From Perognathus longimembris pacificus (lineage: Eukaryota > Chordata > Mammalia > Rodentia > Heteromyidae), in assembly GCF_023159225.1 (NCBI RefSeq), contig NC_063176.1, positions 11,296,963 through 11,360,962 of the forward strand: a stretch of DNA of 64,000 nucleotides, given 5' to 3'. A program made the position numbers and the translations under genes. The notes beneath the pieces were generated by a model, which saw only the letters and a list, made by a program, of their open reading frames with translations, did no database searches and was not told the origin of the DNA. This document shows positions 35,426-47,374 of this stretch, piece after piece (the stretch's first letter is position 1; the number at the start of each line of letters is the position of its first letter).

Positions 35426-35690
35426 CTCTGGTGGCTCACTCCTGTAACCCTAGATACTCAGTAGACTGAGAACCAAGAATCATGGTTCAAAGCCAGCCCC
35501 AGCAGGAAAGTCTGTAAGACTCTATCTCCAATGAACCCCCAGGAAATTGGAAGTGGGGCTGTGGCTCCTAGTAGTAATGTGCTAGCCTTGAGCAAAAAAG
35601 CTTAGGGACTGTGCTTGGGTTTGAGTTCAAGCCTCATGACCAACAAAAAACAAAGCAAAACAGAAAACAAAAAACAACAACAAAACTCAA
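35426..35690 (+). mobile_element. B1-like/Geo SINE, full length
   Basis: Best complete example: GTGGCTCACTCCTGTAACCC, TAGATACTCAGTAGACTGAG, CATGGTTCAAAGCCAGCCCC, GCAGGAAAGTCTGTAAGACT, CTATCTCCAATGAACCCCCA, AAGTGGGGCTGTGGCTCC, then GCTAGCCTTGAGC, GAGTTCAAGCCTCATGACC and a CAA-rich tail. TSD at 35411-35425 and 35691-35705 (13 of 15 bases match). Confidence 0.88.
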
Positions 35691-35705
35691 AAACATGGAG
35701 CCTGA

Positions 35706-36375
35706 TAACTATTCACCGATTAGGGCTCACACGGGGTCTTTGTGAAAACAGATTCTGGAACAGCCACCAGCTGAGCTTCTTGGCCTCTGTAGAGGCAGTT
35801 TCTGCTGCCCACCCCCTCATCACGAGTCCAATTTTGCTGATTAGATCTGACCAAGGATCCACAACCTCCATTTTAACGAAATTTCAACCAATCAAAAACA
35901 GACACGGTTGCCTTTCTCCTAACAGAAAATCAACTAATCACTGCTGAGTGTGTTTGCATAAGCACCCTTTATTGGGGAGCCCAGGTGACATAGTTCTCTG
36001 CATAAACAAGCCCTCCTGGGTGTCCTTCCCAGAGAACATTTGTTTTATGCCAGAGACAGCTGCATTACTCTCCTCTTTGCTGTTTTTCTTCTTTGAAAAT
36101 TATCAAGAAAGGTCCTTGAATTCTATTTTAGAAATTTTTCGAGGAGAATATTAAATGCATATTTGATCTACACCATTTATAACCTGCCACGGGTTTACAA
36201 GGATGCAAATCTCATCAACAGTTGCGGGGCATATATGAAGGAAATGGAGTAGAGAAAGTATATAATGCTTTGGTGGAGTGATCAGTGCTCCAACTGCAAC
36301 ATTACAATGTATCTCAGCAAGAATTCTTAGTGGAGCATGAAGACTATTATTTCATCCGTTCAGATTACAATAGAA
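35706..36375. other. intergenic block of mixed composition, possible old LTR
   Basis: It contains CAACCAATCAAAAACAG near 35887 and, on the minus strand, an AATAAA at about 35970-35975. This could be a decayed LTR, but no boundaries or TSD were found. The 110-codon and 68-codon open frames here show no recognisable similarity. Confidence 0.3.
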
Positions 36376-36690
36376 TTTTTTTTCTAATTTACTTTATTGT
36401 TGTTTTGGAGGTGATATACAGCAGGGTCACCGTTACATACATCAAGTAACAAGAACATTTCCTTCTGCATCTATCCCTCATCCTCTCCCATTCCCTCCCT
36501 CCCGTCTCTACCCATGAGTCGCATAGTTCATTTCCATCAATGTCCAGTGCACTGTACTGCTGCACTTTTCCATCCTTTGTCTTCTGCTTCGGGCCCTCCC
36601 CCACCCTCCCCCAAATGTGCACCTGAGTACATCGGGCCGAAGGGAAAATGTGGACACTTGTAAAATCTTTCAGCAATGAAGCTGTCCCCA
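36376..36690 (-). mobile_element. L1 3'-end fragment
   Basis: TTTATTGTTGTTTTGGAGGT, GATATACAGCAGGGTCACCG, then pyrimidine- and C-rich sequence (CCCTCCCCCACCCTCCCCC) fits an antisense L1 3' UTR of a different, older type than L1-A. The 95-codon open frame on the minus strand is a by-product. Confidence 0.5.
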
Positions 36691-36772
36691 GCAGCCTGTG
36701 AGTGGAGTCACAGTAAACTGCCTGGAGGCAATTCTGAGATCTGGTACCGACATATTATAGGAAATTAACATT

Positions 36773-36860
36773 GAAGTGGAGCTGTGGCTCCAAGTGGTAG
36801 AGCTCTAACCTTGGCTGGAAAAGCTCAGGGACAGTGCCCGACCCAAAGTTCAACTTTGAG
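36773..36860 (+). mobile_element. Geo monomer fragment
   Basis: GAAGTGGAGCTGTGGCTCCA, AGTGGTAGAGCTCTAACCTT and AGCTCAGGGACAGTGCCCGA: the Geo right half alone, preceded by AGGAAATTAACA, a possible remnant of the B1-like/Geo junction. Confidence 0.65.
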
Positions 36861-37109
36861 ATTTGACAGTATATAGTTAATCTATCTCATTATGATTTTA
36901 TTGTGTTACTAAACTAGTATTTAACAACTCTTTCATTTTGAATATCATTAGTAATGAAATATAACTATTTCCCTTATTCCGTATTATGTGTTCAATATCA
37001 TAACAATATGTGGATATCAATAACAACAGATCTAGCATTCAAAAACCACAATGAATCAAGTCATCTGGTTTCCAATAATTGATATTCTTTGTGGTCAAAA
37101 ACATGAGAG

Positions 37110-37314
37110 GGGCTGGGAGTGTGGTTTAACGGTAGCATGCTTCCCTAGCATGCAGGAAGCCCTGGGTTCGATTCCTCAACACCACATACACAGAAAAAGC
37201 CAGAAGCGGTGCTCTGGCTCAAGTGGTAGAGTGCTAGCCTTGAACAAAAAGAAGCCAGGGACAGTGCTCATCCCCCAACATCAAGCCCCAAGACTGGCCA
37301 AAAAAAGAAAAAAG
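37110..37314 (+). mobile_element. IDL-Geo SINE
   Basis: Sense dimer: GGGGCTGGGAGTGTGG, an exact B box GGTTCGATTCC, then GCTCAAGTGGTAGAGTGCTA and AGACTGGCCAAAAAAAG. Confidence 0.9.
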
Positions 37315-38130
37315 ATATTTAATATGAAAAAGTTCTATCGTGCATGATAAAATTTCCATCTACAATTCTGTGAGTGACACAAAATAAAAGCATATTTCTA
37401 GAATGCCTGAAATGAAGCATCACACTGTGTGGGTTCTCTGGCAGTGCCAGGTGCATTAGGTTGTTTAATCTTCACAACAAACCCAGGAGGTAATTAGAGT
37501 GGATGTTATGTTGAACAATTTATAGGTGCTGAAAATGTTGTTTATTCCAAATAGCAAGTCTCCAGTGTTTCTAACTGGTTAATTTTTTTTCTAACTTCTA
37601 AAAAATAAGTTTTAAAAAACCTGTGTTATGTAGTTTATCTTACCTTTGACATCTAAGTTTAAACCACAGAAATATTAATCTTACTGAAATTTAAAATATT
37701 AGTGGAATGTACTTACTTTGCTATGTGAACACATATGCAAAACAACAATAGCAAAGGACCAATGTAATTACTGCCTCCACAAAGAATCAGGTATTGCCCA
37801 GTAACAACTGGCTCCAAAATGATGATGATAACATCGGCCCTGCATAACATCAATATTTGCCTGCCTGAGTAGGCACAGATGGACGTTCAGGACACTTCTC
37901 ATTTGAAAAGTATGCCTCCTTCTGTACTTGCACTCTGAGACACTAAAGTCCTATATTGAAGTATTACTCATCACTCGGAGGCAAAGATTTGAGATAAAAA
38001 AAGAGCACACTTGTAGTAAAATATTTTAGGCTCCTTCTCATTAGGAAATGAAAATATGTAAAAGAAAAAAGTGCAAAAGATACCTGTACAAAAAATGGAA
38101 ATAAGAAAAGTGTTGGGTTTTTCCTTCATT
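37315..38130. other. intergenic sequence with no recognised feature
   Basis: AT-rich; no supported feature. Confidence 0.35.
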
Positions 38131-38354
38131 TGTTTTGTTTTTGTGTATAGATCTTGGGGCTTGAATTCAGTGCCTGGACACTGTTCTTGAACTTTTTTTT
38201 GCTCAAGGCTTGCTCTCTGTCACTTAAGCCACCATCCGGATTTCAGTTTTCTGGCATTTAATTGGACTTTCCAGCCTGAGTTGGCATTGAACCTCAGGCC
38301 TCAGAACTCAGCCTCCTGAGAACCTAGGATTATAGTATGAGCCACCAGCACTGG
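38131..38354 (-). mobile_element. B1-like/Geo SINE
   Basis: Antisense: TCTTGGGGCTTGAATTCAGT, GCTCAAGGCTTGCTCTCTGT, TTTAATTGGACTTTCCAGCC, CTCAGCCTCCTGAGAACCTA, GAGCCACCAGCACTGG. Confidence 0.8.
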
Positions 38355-39871
38355 TGAGAATAGTGAATTTTATGAGCAAGAAATGTATACTGTCTATAGT
38401 GGTCTAGAATTTTAAATGCATTGATGAGAGAATAAAAATACTTCCTGTCAACAGTTTAGAAAAAAGGATAAATATGAAAAATTTGTATTTACTTTAAAAT
38501 TATTTTACCTTTACCAACTTTTGGAGAGATAGAAATGTAGAATGCATTAAAAACAGGCAAAGCTTTATCAAAGTTGTATATGAAGGTTTAAGAGAAATAA
38601 CAAAAGAAGAAAATTAAGTGTCAAAATTTATAAATTTGAGAGATAATATCTGTAGCCTTCGCATGCTTTATACAGTGAGAATAATTTTAGTGCAGTTTTG
38701 TGATAAAATGGACTATTGACTTGGAAGAATATGAAAAAGGAGAATTCAGTGTTTGTAACTGAAAAAACGATGGAGTTAAAGCTGCTGGCTATAATAAATA
38801 TAATCACTACAAAACAAAAGTCCCAGCCAAGGATTTTTGTCACAGACATAACTCATAATTCTTGGATTATGGTATGGGATATAGAATATAGACTAATTCT
38901 TGATTTTTATATGCATGAGAATAATTTGTAGGCAGGGATATTAGGAAAAAGTTAATTCAATATTCAGAGTAGGAATTGTGTAGCAATGTTATACGCTATG
39001 CCTTACCATAAGGAAGATTTTTAAAAAAGAAACTAGAAATGTACAAAGAGCTTAAGGGTAGTAATGAGAATTAAAACCAAATCAAAGATTTTAAGTATTT
39101 TAAAACAAAACCTGTCATAATTAATAACCATAACAAAGAAAGGTTGAGTTCTGGAAAAAGTAACACAAAATAAAACATTTAAGTTTAATTTTTTAAGAAA
39201 AAAGAAATCATTCTTTTATAGGTGTTTGTGACTCATCAAGAAAGAAGAAAATGTAAAAATTGCCTGTGCTGTGAGGCTCCCACTGTAGTTTGCAGAGAAT
39301 GGTATTTAATAGTAAACACAATCAGCCAATGGTATGTTAAAGTTACAGAAAAAGAAAGATGAAAAACTGGAGAGCCGATTAAAGAGCATGGAAACTCCTA
39401 GGAATAGGTCTGCATCTGAGGATGAATGCAGTACAAATAGAGCAAGCAGAATTGCTTTTACTGAGAAAGTATGGATTGATCAGTGATCTGAATGAAGTGA
39501 ATCTCTTAGCAAGTGAATGTTTATAACAGATTCTTCCAAGCAGAGGGAGTAGTTAGAAATAGATGCTTACACATTGGTTTGGCTGATGATATTAGGAAGA
39601 CAAAAGAGTCTCTGGCTGGAAAAAAAAGGATATAATAGAAGAATAATTCAGAAAGTTAACATAGGTCTGTATATATAATGTCTAGCTGCCATAACAAAAT
39701 ATGGTAGACTAGGTACAGCAACAGAAATGTACTTTCCCACAGTTCTGGATGCTGTACATCCATGATCAGGATCTGCTGATAACTCTCTCCCTACTTTGTA
39801 GTCACCTTCTTACTGAGTTTTCACATGTCACAGAAAGAAAATATTTCTGTGTTTTGTCTTGTCTTCTTTTC
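38355..39871. other. intergenic stretch with no gene
   Basis: AT-rich. Overlapping open frames of 71-73 codons on opposite strands near 38.6-38.9 kb have no recognisable similarity. Confidence 0.35.
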
Positions 39872-40097
39872 TTCTCGGGGCTTCAACTAAGGGCCTGGGC
39901 TCTGTCCCCTTTTTTTTTTTTTCATTCAAGCCTAGTGCTCCAACACTTTGAGTCACAGTTCCACTTCTAGGTTTCTGGTAGTAAATTGGAGAGAAGACTT
40001 CCATGGACTTGCCTACCTGGGCTGGCTTTGAACTACAATTTTCAAATCTCAATCTCCTGAGTAGTTAGGATTATAGGCATGGGCCATCAGTGCCCAG
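39872..40097 (-). mobile_element. B1-like/Geo SINE
   Basis: Antisense: TCGGGGCTTCAACTAAGGGC, CTAGTGCTCCAACACTTTGA, AAATTGGAGAGAAGACTTCC, CAATCTCCTGAGTAGTTAGG, CATCAGTGCCCAG. Confidence 0.75.
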
Positions 40098-40286
40098 TAG
40101 TCTGTGTATTTTCTTATAAGGTCATTAATCCTATCTCTAAAGTCTTGTGCACATGATCTCATCAAAACATGCTTGTTTATGAAAAGCCTTGTCTTTGAAT
40201 CTTGCAAAGCATTCATGGTAAGGTCCCTGTCTCTTCCTGTAAAAGAAATGGTGTTATTTGTTTGTTTGTTTGTTTGTTTATTTATA

Positions 40287-40376
40287 TTTTTGCCAGTCCT
40301 GGGCTTTAACTTAGGGCATAAACACTGTCCCTGGCTTCTTTTTGCTCAAGGCTAGCACTCTACCACTTGAGCCACT
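40287..40376 (-). mobile_element. truncated IDL-Geo or Geo SINE
   Basis: The tail is (TTTG)n (40257-40279), then GCCAGTCCTGGGC and the Geo half up to CCACTTGAGCCAC. The sequence changes abruptly at about 40376, so the left monomer is missing. Confidence 0.75.
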
Positions 40377-40379
40377 ATC

Positions 40380-40830
40380 TTTTGATTTTGCAGAAACTGA
40401 GTTCTGGGGCCTGTTGTTTGCACAGACATCCTGGAGGTTAGCCAGGAGATTTGGGCGGGGGGGGGGGGGGGCGGGCAGGGGAGGGTGTCCCCTCAGCTCA
40501 AAGCCTAGACATGAGACAAGCCATCCTTTGAATTGCAGATGCCTGGCTCAGTGGGTAGAGCCAGGAGGGCCCTGCTTTAAGGGATATGTAGATACTCTGT
40601 TGTTTAGCTCCAGAAGAGCTCTAGCCTTATGCTGTTTCTTGTATAATGCTTTGCTGAGGCTTGGTTTACACCCCAATATGTGACCTTTGTCTTCAAAAGT
40701 TTGGTACAAGCTCTTTCTGATGCTGCAGATTTTTTGTAATTGGCCCTCCTGCAGACTGCTAGCATCCCAATAAAGATTCCAAATTTTAAACTTTCAAGAT
40801 GCGGCTTCTCTATTTCCTCATGACTGGTTT
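40380..40830 (+). other. block resembling an LTR, unresolved
   Basis: Moderately GC-rich sequence with a G15 run (40457-40471), an AATAAA at 40769-40774 and a following T-rich segment. The layout suggests U3-R-U5 but I found no TATA box, no clear TG/CA ends and no TSD. It directly follows the truncated SINE. Confidence 0.3.
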
Positions 40831-41329
40831 TATATCTGACTTAGGTATATTTTACCACGCAACAAGAAGGGATAAGGCTTTCAATCATAAGAAAGGACTC
40901 TATGCAGAATAGGTAGATCCTCTGCTGTTTGTGGAAACAATCACGATACAAGAGAGTGGTAGTTTAAGTTAGGGTGATAAGATTGACATAAATGACAGAA
41001 ATATAGGGAATCATAATTCATCATGTATGTGGTAAGTGATATATGAAAAATACTAGTCATTCATATCATAATGACTAGTATTTTCTATTGACAGGGATTT
41101 TGAAGTCTGTGAGCAGGCTGAGAAGGAAAGCATAAATTTAAATTTTGAGTTTGGGATGTTTTGTTGAAATACAACTTAAAGACAGAAATCTGTAACTTCT
41201 CAGGAGGAAGGAGCCTCTGAGTGGTAGAGTATTTGCGTTGGGTTTCAGATTTCATTCCCAGGACTGACCTCTAGTTCTAGCCCAAATAGTGTTTTGGCTG
41301 CGGGTAGTGTTTGCAATTTGGATAGCAAC

Positions 41330-41334
<5 letters not shown>

Positions 41335-41406
<72 letters not shown>
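41335..41406. repeat. (GA)n microsatellite
   Basis: 36 uninterrupted GA units, the longest perfect microsatellite in the window. Confidence 0.99.
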
Positions 41407-41410
<4 letters not shown>

Positions 41411-42852
41411 CAGACAAGCAGACAGGGCAGTTGATCAATTTCATTTCTACTGCTTCTCTGTCATATCTTTCACAAAAGCTATTGCAATTATTTCAAGTGA
41501 TGCTTCCAAAAGTCTAAATTCTGAAAATTGAACATTCTGATAATATTCTGAAAAATCTGTCTGTGGAAATCTTTGCTAGACTGTTTATAATGTTCTTTAT
41601 TATCTATGAATTAGCTCTTGCAGTAATAGTGACTTTATACTCTATTGATAACTGCAAATAAAATATAATTATTTGAAATTATTGAATTAAACTTTTTTGT
41701 TTTCCTATTGACAAAAAGTGGTGTTTTGGAAGGTGAAACTGAGTTCTCATTTTATTTCTTCAGTTTCTATTTCTGTTTATCACTGGGAAACAATACTCCA
41801 AACATTATGGAAAATGAAAAGTTGATAGTCTTTGCCTGAAGTTGACAATCTGAGAATAAAAACTTGAGACAGGCAGAATCAAGGCAGGGAAGCTGTAGCA
41901 AAATATAGTAAACATTGTTAGAGATAAAGCAATAAGAAGGGAAAGCAATATACAGTAAACTTCAAAGTAGAGACACAAAAACTGTGTTTATTTTAGAATT
42001 GCCAGTCTCTCAAGCTATATGCAGCTAGATAATCAATAGCAATGGTAACAGGCTTGAATTTTTTTATGTAGCTGTTGAAATAGCTTCTCATCTTCACTCT
42101 GATCCTGCCTCCGTATATTCTGCACAATACTGTAAGGAAAACATGGGTTTCTGAAACATTCCTCACCGGCAGGTTCCACCTTAGGTTTCCCACCACATTC
42201 AACATAACCTCCTCAGCCAGTCTTCGAAGTTCTCTTACGTGTGATGCCAACTCACCTATTAAGTTCTCAGGATAGATTCCTTATTGTTTCCCACACATTT
42301 TTTTATTATCTTTAAAAAGTTCTACAAAGGAGTTGCATGTAACAAAGCAGTTTATGAAGATAATGTCTCTTGATCTATGTCACCCCTTTCAACACCATTT
42401 TTTAAGTATTTTAAAGAATTCAATCCTAGGACCCTACAGTGCTGAGCACCAAGTCTCATTCCCTTTCAGTACAAAAACAAACAAACAAACAAAACCCTGC
42501 CAGATGAATTTCACTTATCACTGGAGAGGGACAAGCCAGCCTGAGGCATGGAGTGGATTCAGTTTTCACGTCTTAGATTTACCCAGGACTCAAACTAACC
42601 ATCAGTTTTGGAAATGATGCTTTTGTTGAGGTGGGGAAAGATGGATACTACGTTACAGGTTAGCATTTTCCACAGTGATCAATGCCAAGTAGTTTTAATA
42701 GGTATGGGTGGCATTTATTCCTCCCTAGAGTAAATAATAGTTCAAACAAACTACATTGGTAATAAGAAACTGGTTGTGCCAAATTAGGCAAATGTGTTTA
42801 GAAAGCAATCCAACAGCTACCTAAAAATCAGATCGAGCTCTCTATTTTGCAA
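41407..42852. other. intergenic stretch with no gene
   Basis: The open frames at 41993-42250 (minus) and 42333-42617 (plus) lack recognisable homology; treated as chance. Confidence 0.35.
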
Positions 42853-42869
42853 CCAATACTTATACTTTT

Positions 42870-43071
42870 TTTTTTTTTTTGGCCAGTCCTGGGCCTTGGA
42901 CTCAGGGCCTGAGCACTGTCCCTGGCTTCTTCCCGCTCAAGGCTAGCACTCTGCCACTTGAGCCACAGCGCCGCTTCTGGCCGTTTTCTGTATATGTGGT
43001 GCTGGGGAATCGAACCTAGGGCCTCGTGTATCCGAGGCAGGCACTCTTGCCACTAGGCTATATCCCCAGCC
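42870..43071 (-). mobile_element. IDL-Geo SINE, young subfamily, perfect TSD
   Basis: Full antisense dimer with all young-subfamily markers. The reverse-complement B box lies at 43006-43016 (GGTTCGATTCC on the minus strand) and the A-box region at 43049-43060. Exact 17-bp TSD CCAATACTTATACTTTT at 42853-42869 and 43072-43088. Confidence 0.97.
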
Positions 43072-43088
43072 CCAATACTTATACTTTT

Positions 43089-44132
43089 GAAGGAGAAAAA
43101 TAATGGAAACTGATTTTGTTCATGATTATATTTCAGGACAGCTTCTTGAAACCTGGATTTAAATGTCAGACTTCCTGTTCTGTTTCTATTTAAACCCCAA
43201 ATGTCCATAAGTCCAGATTAACATTCACCTCTTCGATCATCTGATACTTGGCTGTTTTATAAGATTATACTCTGTGTAGATTGTAGATTTGCCTTGTAGA
43301 GTGTCTTCTGTTTCTGATGTTTCCTCAAGTAGAGAAGTTACTCCTATGTGACCCTTCAGTGTATTATAACCTACATTTTCTTCCAGATGACTTTTATGTG
43401 GTACTCAACCTCAATCCTTCCATTGTGGTTAAATCAGCAAATGTCATAGCCATATTACCTAGACATAAATTTCACTGGTGAGTTTATCATTGCTATATTT
43501 ATGATAATAAGTATATTAGTTATAACTCATGTGTTAATTACTGTGTTATTTACTTTTATTAAATTTTTGATTTTTATTCTTACAAAGCCATTGCTTTTTG
43601 ATAGATTTTCATAATCATAATTTTTCTTTACTTTCTTCAATTTAATTTCGCTGAACATTATGTAAGTCAAAAGAGTATGTATTTGATTAGAAATATGCAT
43701 AAATTGAATTCATCTAAAATATTTCATATTATCAGTATACCATTTAATTATCCTCAATCCTTTCTTCTTCATAAGCAATTTTTGGATAAATAAATAATCA
43801 TAAATTTCTTTTGACTTTAAACTATTTCTGCTGAAATAATTCTCCTACATATGTCTGTGACACAATATATGAAATGAGAAAAATCTAAACCCTAGTCTCT
43901 GTCTTGGCTGCAAATTTCCTTCTTCTTTCTAAGCTAACTTAGTTTTATATCCTTCTGTGGTGGAGATGAGAAACCTTCACTTTGAGGGAAGGTAAAGCAG
44001 TTTATAGGCAAATTTTTTTTTTCTTGTAGTGAACCCATATTAAATAATGAATAAGAATAATCGTTATAGACAATAAAGATCATTAAACACAATATAACAA
44101 AGTTTTCCATCGACAGATTTTCCTTTTTCGTG
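43089..44132. other. intergenic sequence with no recognised feature
   Basis: AT-rich; nothing supported. Confidence 0.35.
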
Positions 44133-44370
44133 TATATGACGATACTGGTGCTTAAACTGAGAGCCTGGGCACTGTGGCATCACTATTTTTGCTCAAGGTA
44201 GCCCTCTACCACTTGGGCCACTGCTCACTTCTGTCTTTTGGATGGTTACTTGGAAATAAGAGTATCATATACTTTCCTATGCAAGCTGGGTCCCAACTGT
44301 GAGCTTCAGATCTCAGTCTCTTGAATAGTTGGAATCAAAGGTGTAATATACTGGCACCCAGCTCAGAGAT
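44133..44370 (-). mobile_element. B1-like/Geo SINE
   Basis: Antisense: GATACTGGTGCTTAAACTGA, TTGCTCAAGGTAGCCCTCTA, TTACTTGGAAATAAGAGTAT, CTCAGTCTCTTGAATAGTTG, TACTGGCACCCAGC. Confidence 0.7.
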
Positions 44371-46339
44371 GGATTTTCAAATTTATTTTAGACACTACGT
44401 ATAACCTAAAGTTTAAAAATATTTCCTTGAAAAATGACTAAATATGTGTAGGTCTAAAGTTTATCTTCCTCCCCTGAATACACTGTATGTACCCACAGCA
44501 ACCACTGCATCAGTACACATTTAAAGACAATGTGTTCTTTCTGCCATACAGAATATGTTGCTACATTTATGATTCCAAAATGGACTATGACCACCCTCCC
44601 AACTGCAAACGTTGTCACATTAAAGCATTTGTCATTTGGATTTACTGAAACAATAGCTTTTGCCAGAATTTGTTCCTTTGGAAAATGATTGCCTTTTAGG
44701 AGTTCTTGAAAATAGATTTATTAGCTTACACACTGAATAAACAAGCAAGAGCTTGCCATGCAGATTGGCCCCAGAAGCTGTTATTGAGGATATATTTCCA
44801 ACTTTTATGGCAACATTCTTTACTTTTATGTTCTGCCCTCTCTCCAATTGATAAATTGAGTTTTGTTTTAAAAATACAAGAAAATGCAATAGCATGAAGT
44901 AGAACAGATTCTTCTGTTTTTTATTTTATTTTTAATTCCACTCCTGGAGTTTCCCTGATTTAAGATATATGAGCTTTTACAAGAGCAGAAGTTTTCATGG
45001 TCATGTTGTCAGAAATGGGCATTCAACTGGGATGGATGGAATCAAATGGGGGAATTAGCAAACAAGAATTTAAATATCATTATAATAGGTAGTACACCAT
45101 AACTTCTTTGTTCCCACTGGGTTTTCGTTGTTGCTGTCATTTATTTGTTTTTCTTTGGATGATGTTTATAAGAACTTCATAAATATAAAATTTCATGTCT
45201 TGAGAAAGCATGCAGTTTTGGCATTCACAATATTATTAAATTTCAGGAGACAAAAATAGTTTAAATAATAGAGAATATAGTGATGTACAAAGGAGAGGGC
45301 AGGAAATGAGGGAAAATGAAAGACAGTGACAGAAGCAAACCGAGATAGAAATTATTAGGATCAGAAGAGCTGATTTCCAGCATGCAAGAGGAAAGGCTTA
45401 CTGGTTCTAGTGAAGATTACATTTTACACAGATAAAGAATGCATGCTCTTCGATTATAAATGTACCCCATGTAAGAAGTATGTGAGGAGAACGCACTTCT
45501 TTTGGTACTTCCATATTTTCTGTAGAAGGAGCTGTGATAGGAGTCGGAATACTCTGTCCACTCACACTGTCCTGCATGGGGCCTGGCACACGGCTGCTGG
45601 AGAAACAGCTTCTCTGAAATAGAAAGGTGGCGTTCACTCGTAGATACACTTGGGAGCAGGCCTGCGGGTTTTCTGCTTCCTCACAGTTTACTTTCCTTCA
45701 TGAGTGCAGCATGTTTAGATAAACACTTCTGTATTTCAGTTAAAAATATATATGTTCATTAAAATGAAAAGCTTTTCAGGAACTTATAATTAAAGTCATA
45801 TTAGGAAAGGTGAGGTTTAGCATGTCTTCTCTGGTCTCTGTTTTACCCTGCCCTAAGCTAAATCCTCAGTGCTTTAGTCCTCAGAGCATCTCATCTGGGC
45901 AGATTCTGTACAGGAGAGAGAAAAACAAAATTCGCTTCTTTTTACATGCATTATTTGTAGGCATTCTTAACAAAGTTGGGGAAATTTGTCTAATTAAAAC
46001 AAACAATAGAGTTACTTTGTATAATTTCTATCCAAAGTATTGACATCCCATATGGGAAAGGATAAATGAAATTGAGGAAGAGCAAGGATATATTTTGAAG
46101 CGAAGAATGTGAAATTCTTCTAAAGAGGAAGAATTTGAATTTCTGTTCAGAAGACTGAGATACAGTAATACATACCTTAGCTATACTCAATTAGCAAACC
46201 AACAATGACGAAGAAATTCTTTAACAAATTCATACTTTTTTTCACTAATTTCTAATAGGTAAAAATTTCCTACATATTTTCTTTAGAATACATTTTCTCT
46301 TTTACTTCTCTCTTTCTCTCTCAGCTCTCCCTTTCCTTC
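44371..46339. other. intergenic stretch with no gene
   Basis: Several 70-90-codon open frames on both strands (44.6-46.0 kb) without recognisable similarity or exon structure. Confidence 0.35.
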
Positions 46340-46565
46340 CCTTGTATTATCCCTGTACCGAGGGTGAAGTCAGGGCTTCATGCTCTGCCTCAGCTTTCTA
46401 GCTAACCACTCGTGCTCCACTACTTGAGCTACACCTCCACTTCCAGCTTTTTGCTGGTTAATTGGCAATGGAATATCTTGGACTTTTCTGCCCAACCTGA
46501 CTTTGAACTGAGGTACAGAGATTTCAGCCTCTTCAGTAGCTAAGGTTTACAGACTTGAATAAACA
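46340..46565 (-). mobile_element. B1-like/Geo SINE
   Basis: Antisense: CTCCACTACTTGAGCTACAC, TTAATTGGCAATGGAATATC, CCCAACCTGACTTTGAACTG, TTCAGCCTCTTCAGTAGCTA. Confidence 0.65.
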
Positions 46566-47124
46566 GTGCCTTGCCAAAGCAACAAGTACATATTTCCTCA
46601 AGCTATGCATGGATAAAGTGGAAATAGTAATAAAATCTGTTGAAAATTATTTAGCAATTTCAATATATCATGCCATTCTAAACATTTTATTTTTTATCAA
46701 TTTAATTTCACAACAATCCTTTAGTGATATTCTTGTACAGTCTCCAGTTAAGAAAGGAAACTGCAGCACAGGGAGTTAGAATAATTTATTTGTTTACCCT
46801 AATGTTAGTCCATTACAAAGCTGGTCTTATACTCATTGTTGCATTCAAGCTGGGGTTCAAATTGGGAAACTATCATACCTAGCTCTCTCTCTTTCATGCA
46901 AAAACAGACACATACAAATATTTGATCACCCATGTAGACATACAAACTATACAACTTGTATGAGTTAACATTCTTGGCAAACATTTAACCTTCTTTTGAA
47001 CCTTGCACATGCTTTCAGATAAAAATAAGGAAGATGTGAGAATGAGAAAGAAATGGAGAAGGGGACTATGTATAATTGGCATAATGTTTAATGAAGAAAA
47101 ATAGCACTTTTAAAAATTAATGTA
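46566..47124. other. intergenic sequence with no recognised feature
   Basis: AT-rich; short chance open frames only. Confidence 0.35.
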
Positions 47125-47349
47125 AGGCCTGGATACTCATAATCCTAGCTACTTAGGAGTCTGAGATCTGAGGAGTCAAAACCTGTGAGATTCTTATCTC
47201 TAATTAAATACCAAAAACATGGAAACGGAACTGTAGTTCAAATGTTAAAGCTCTAGACTTAAACACAAAAGTTCAGAGATAGAGCAGAGGACCTTCATTC
47301 AAATCCCAGGATTAGTGTGTGTGCATGTGTACATGAAGGTGCACACAAC
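47125..47349 (+). mobile_element. B1-like/Geo SINE
   Basis: Sense, diverged: ATAATCCTAGCTACTTAGGA, TTCTTATCTCTAATTAAATA, GGAACTGTAGTTCAAATG, CATTCAAATCCCAGGATTAG; the tail runs into a GT/CA repeat. Confidence 0.65.
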
Positions 47350-47374
47350 ACACACACACACACACACACACACA
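47350..47374. repeat. (CA)n microsatellite
   Basis: About 12 CA units at the SINE tail. Confidence 0.93.
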
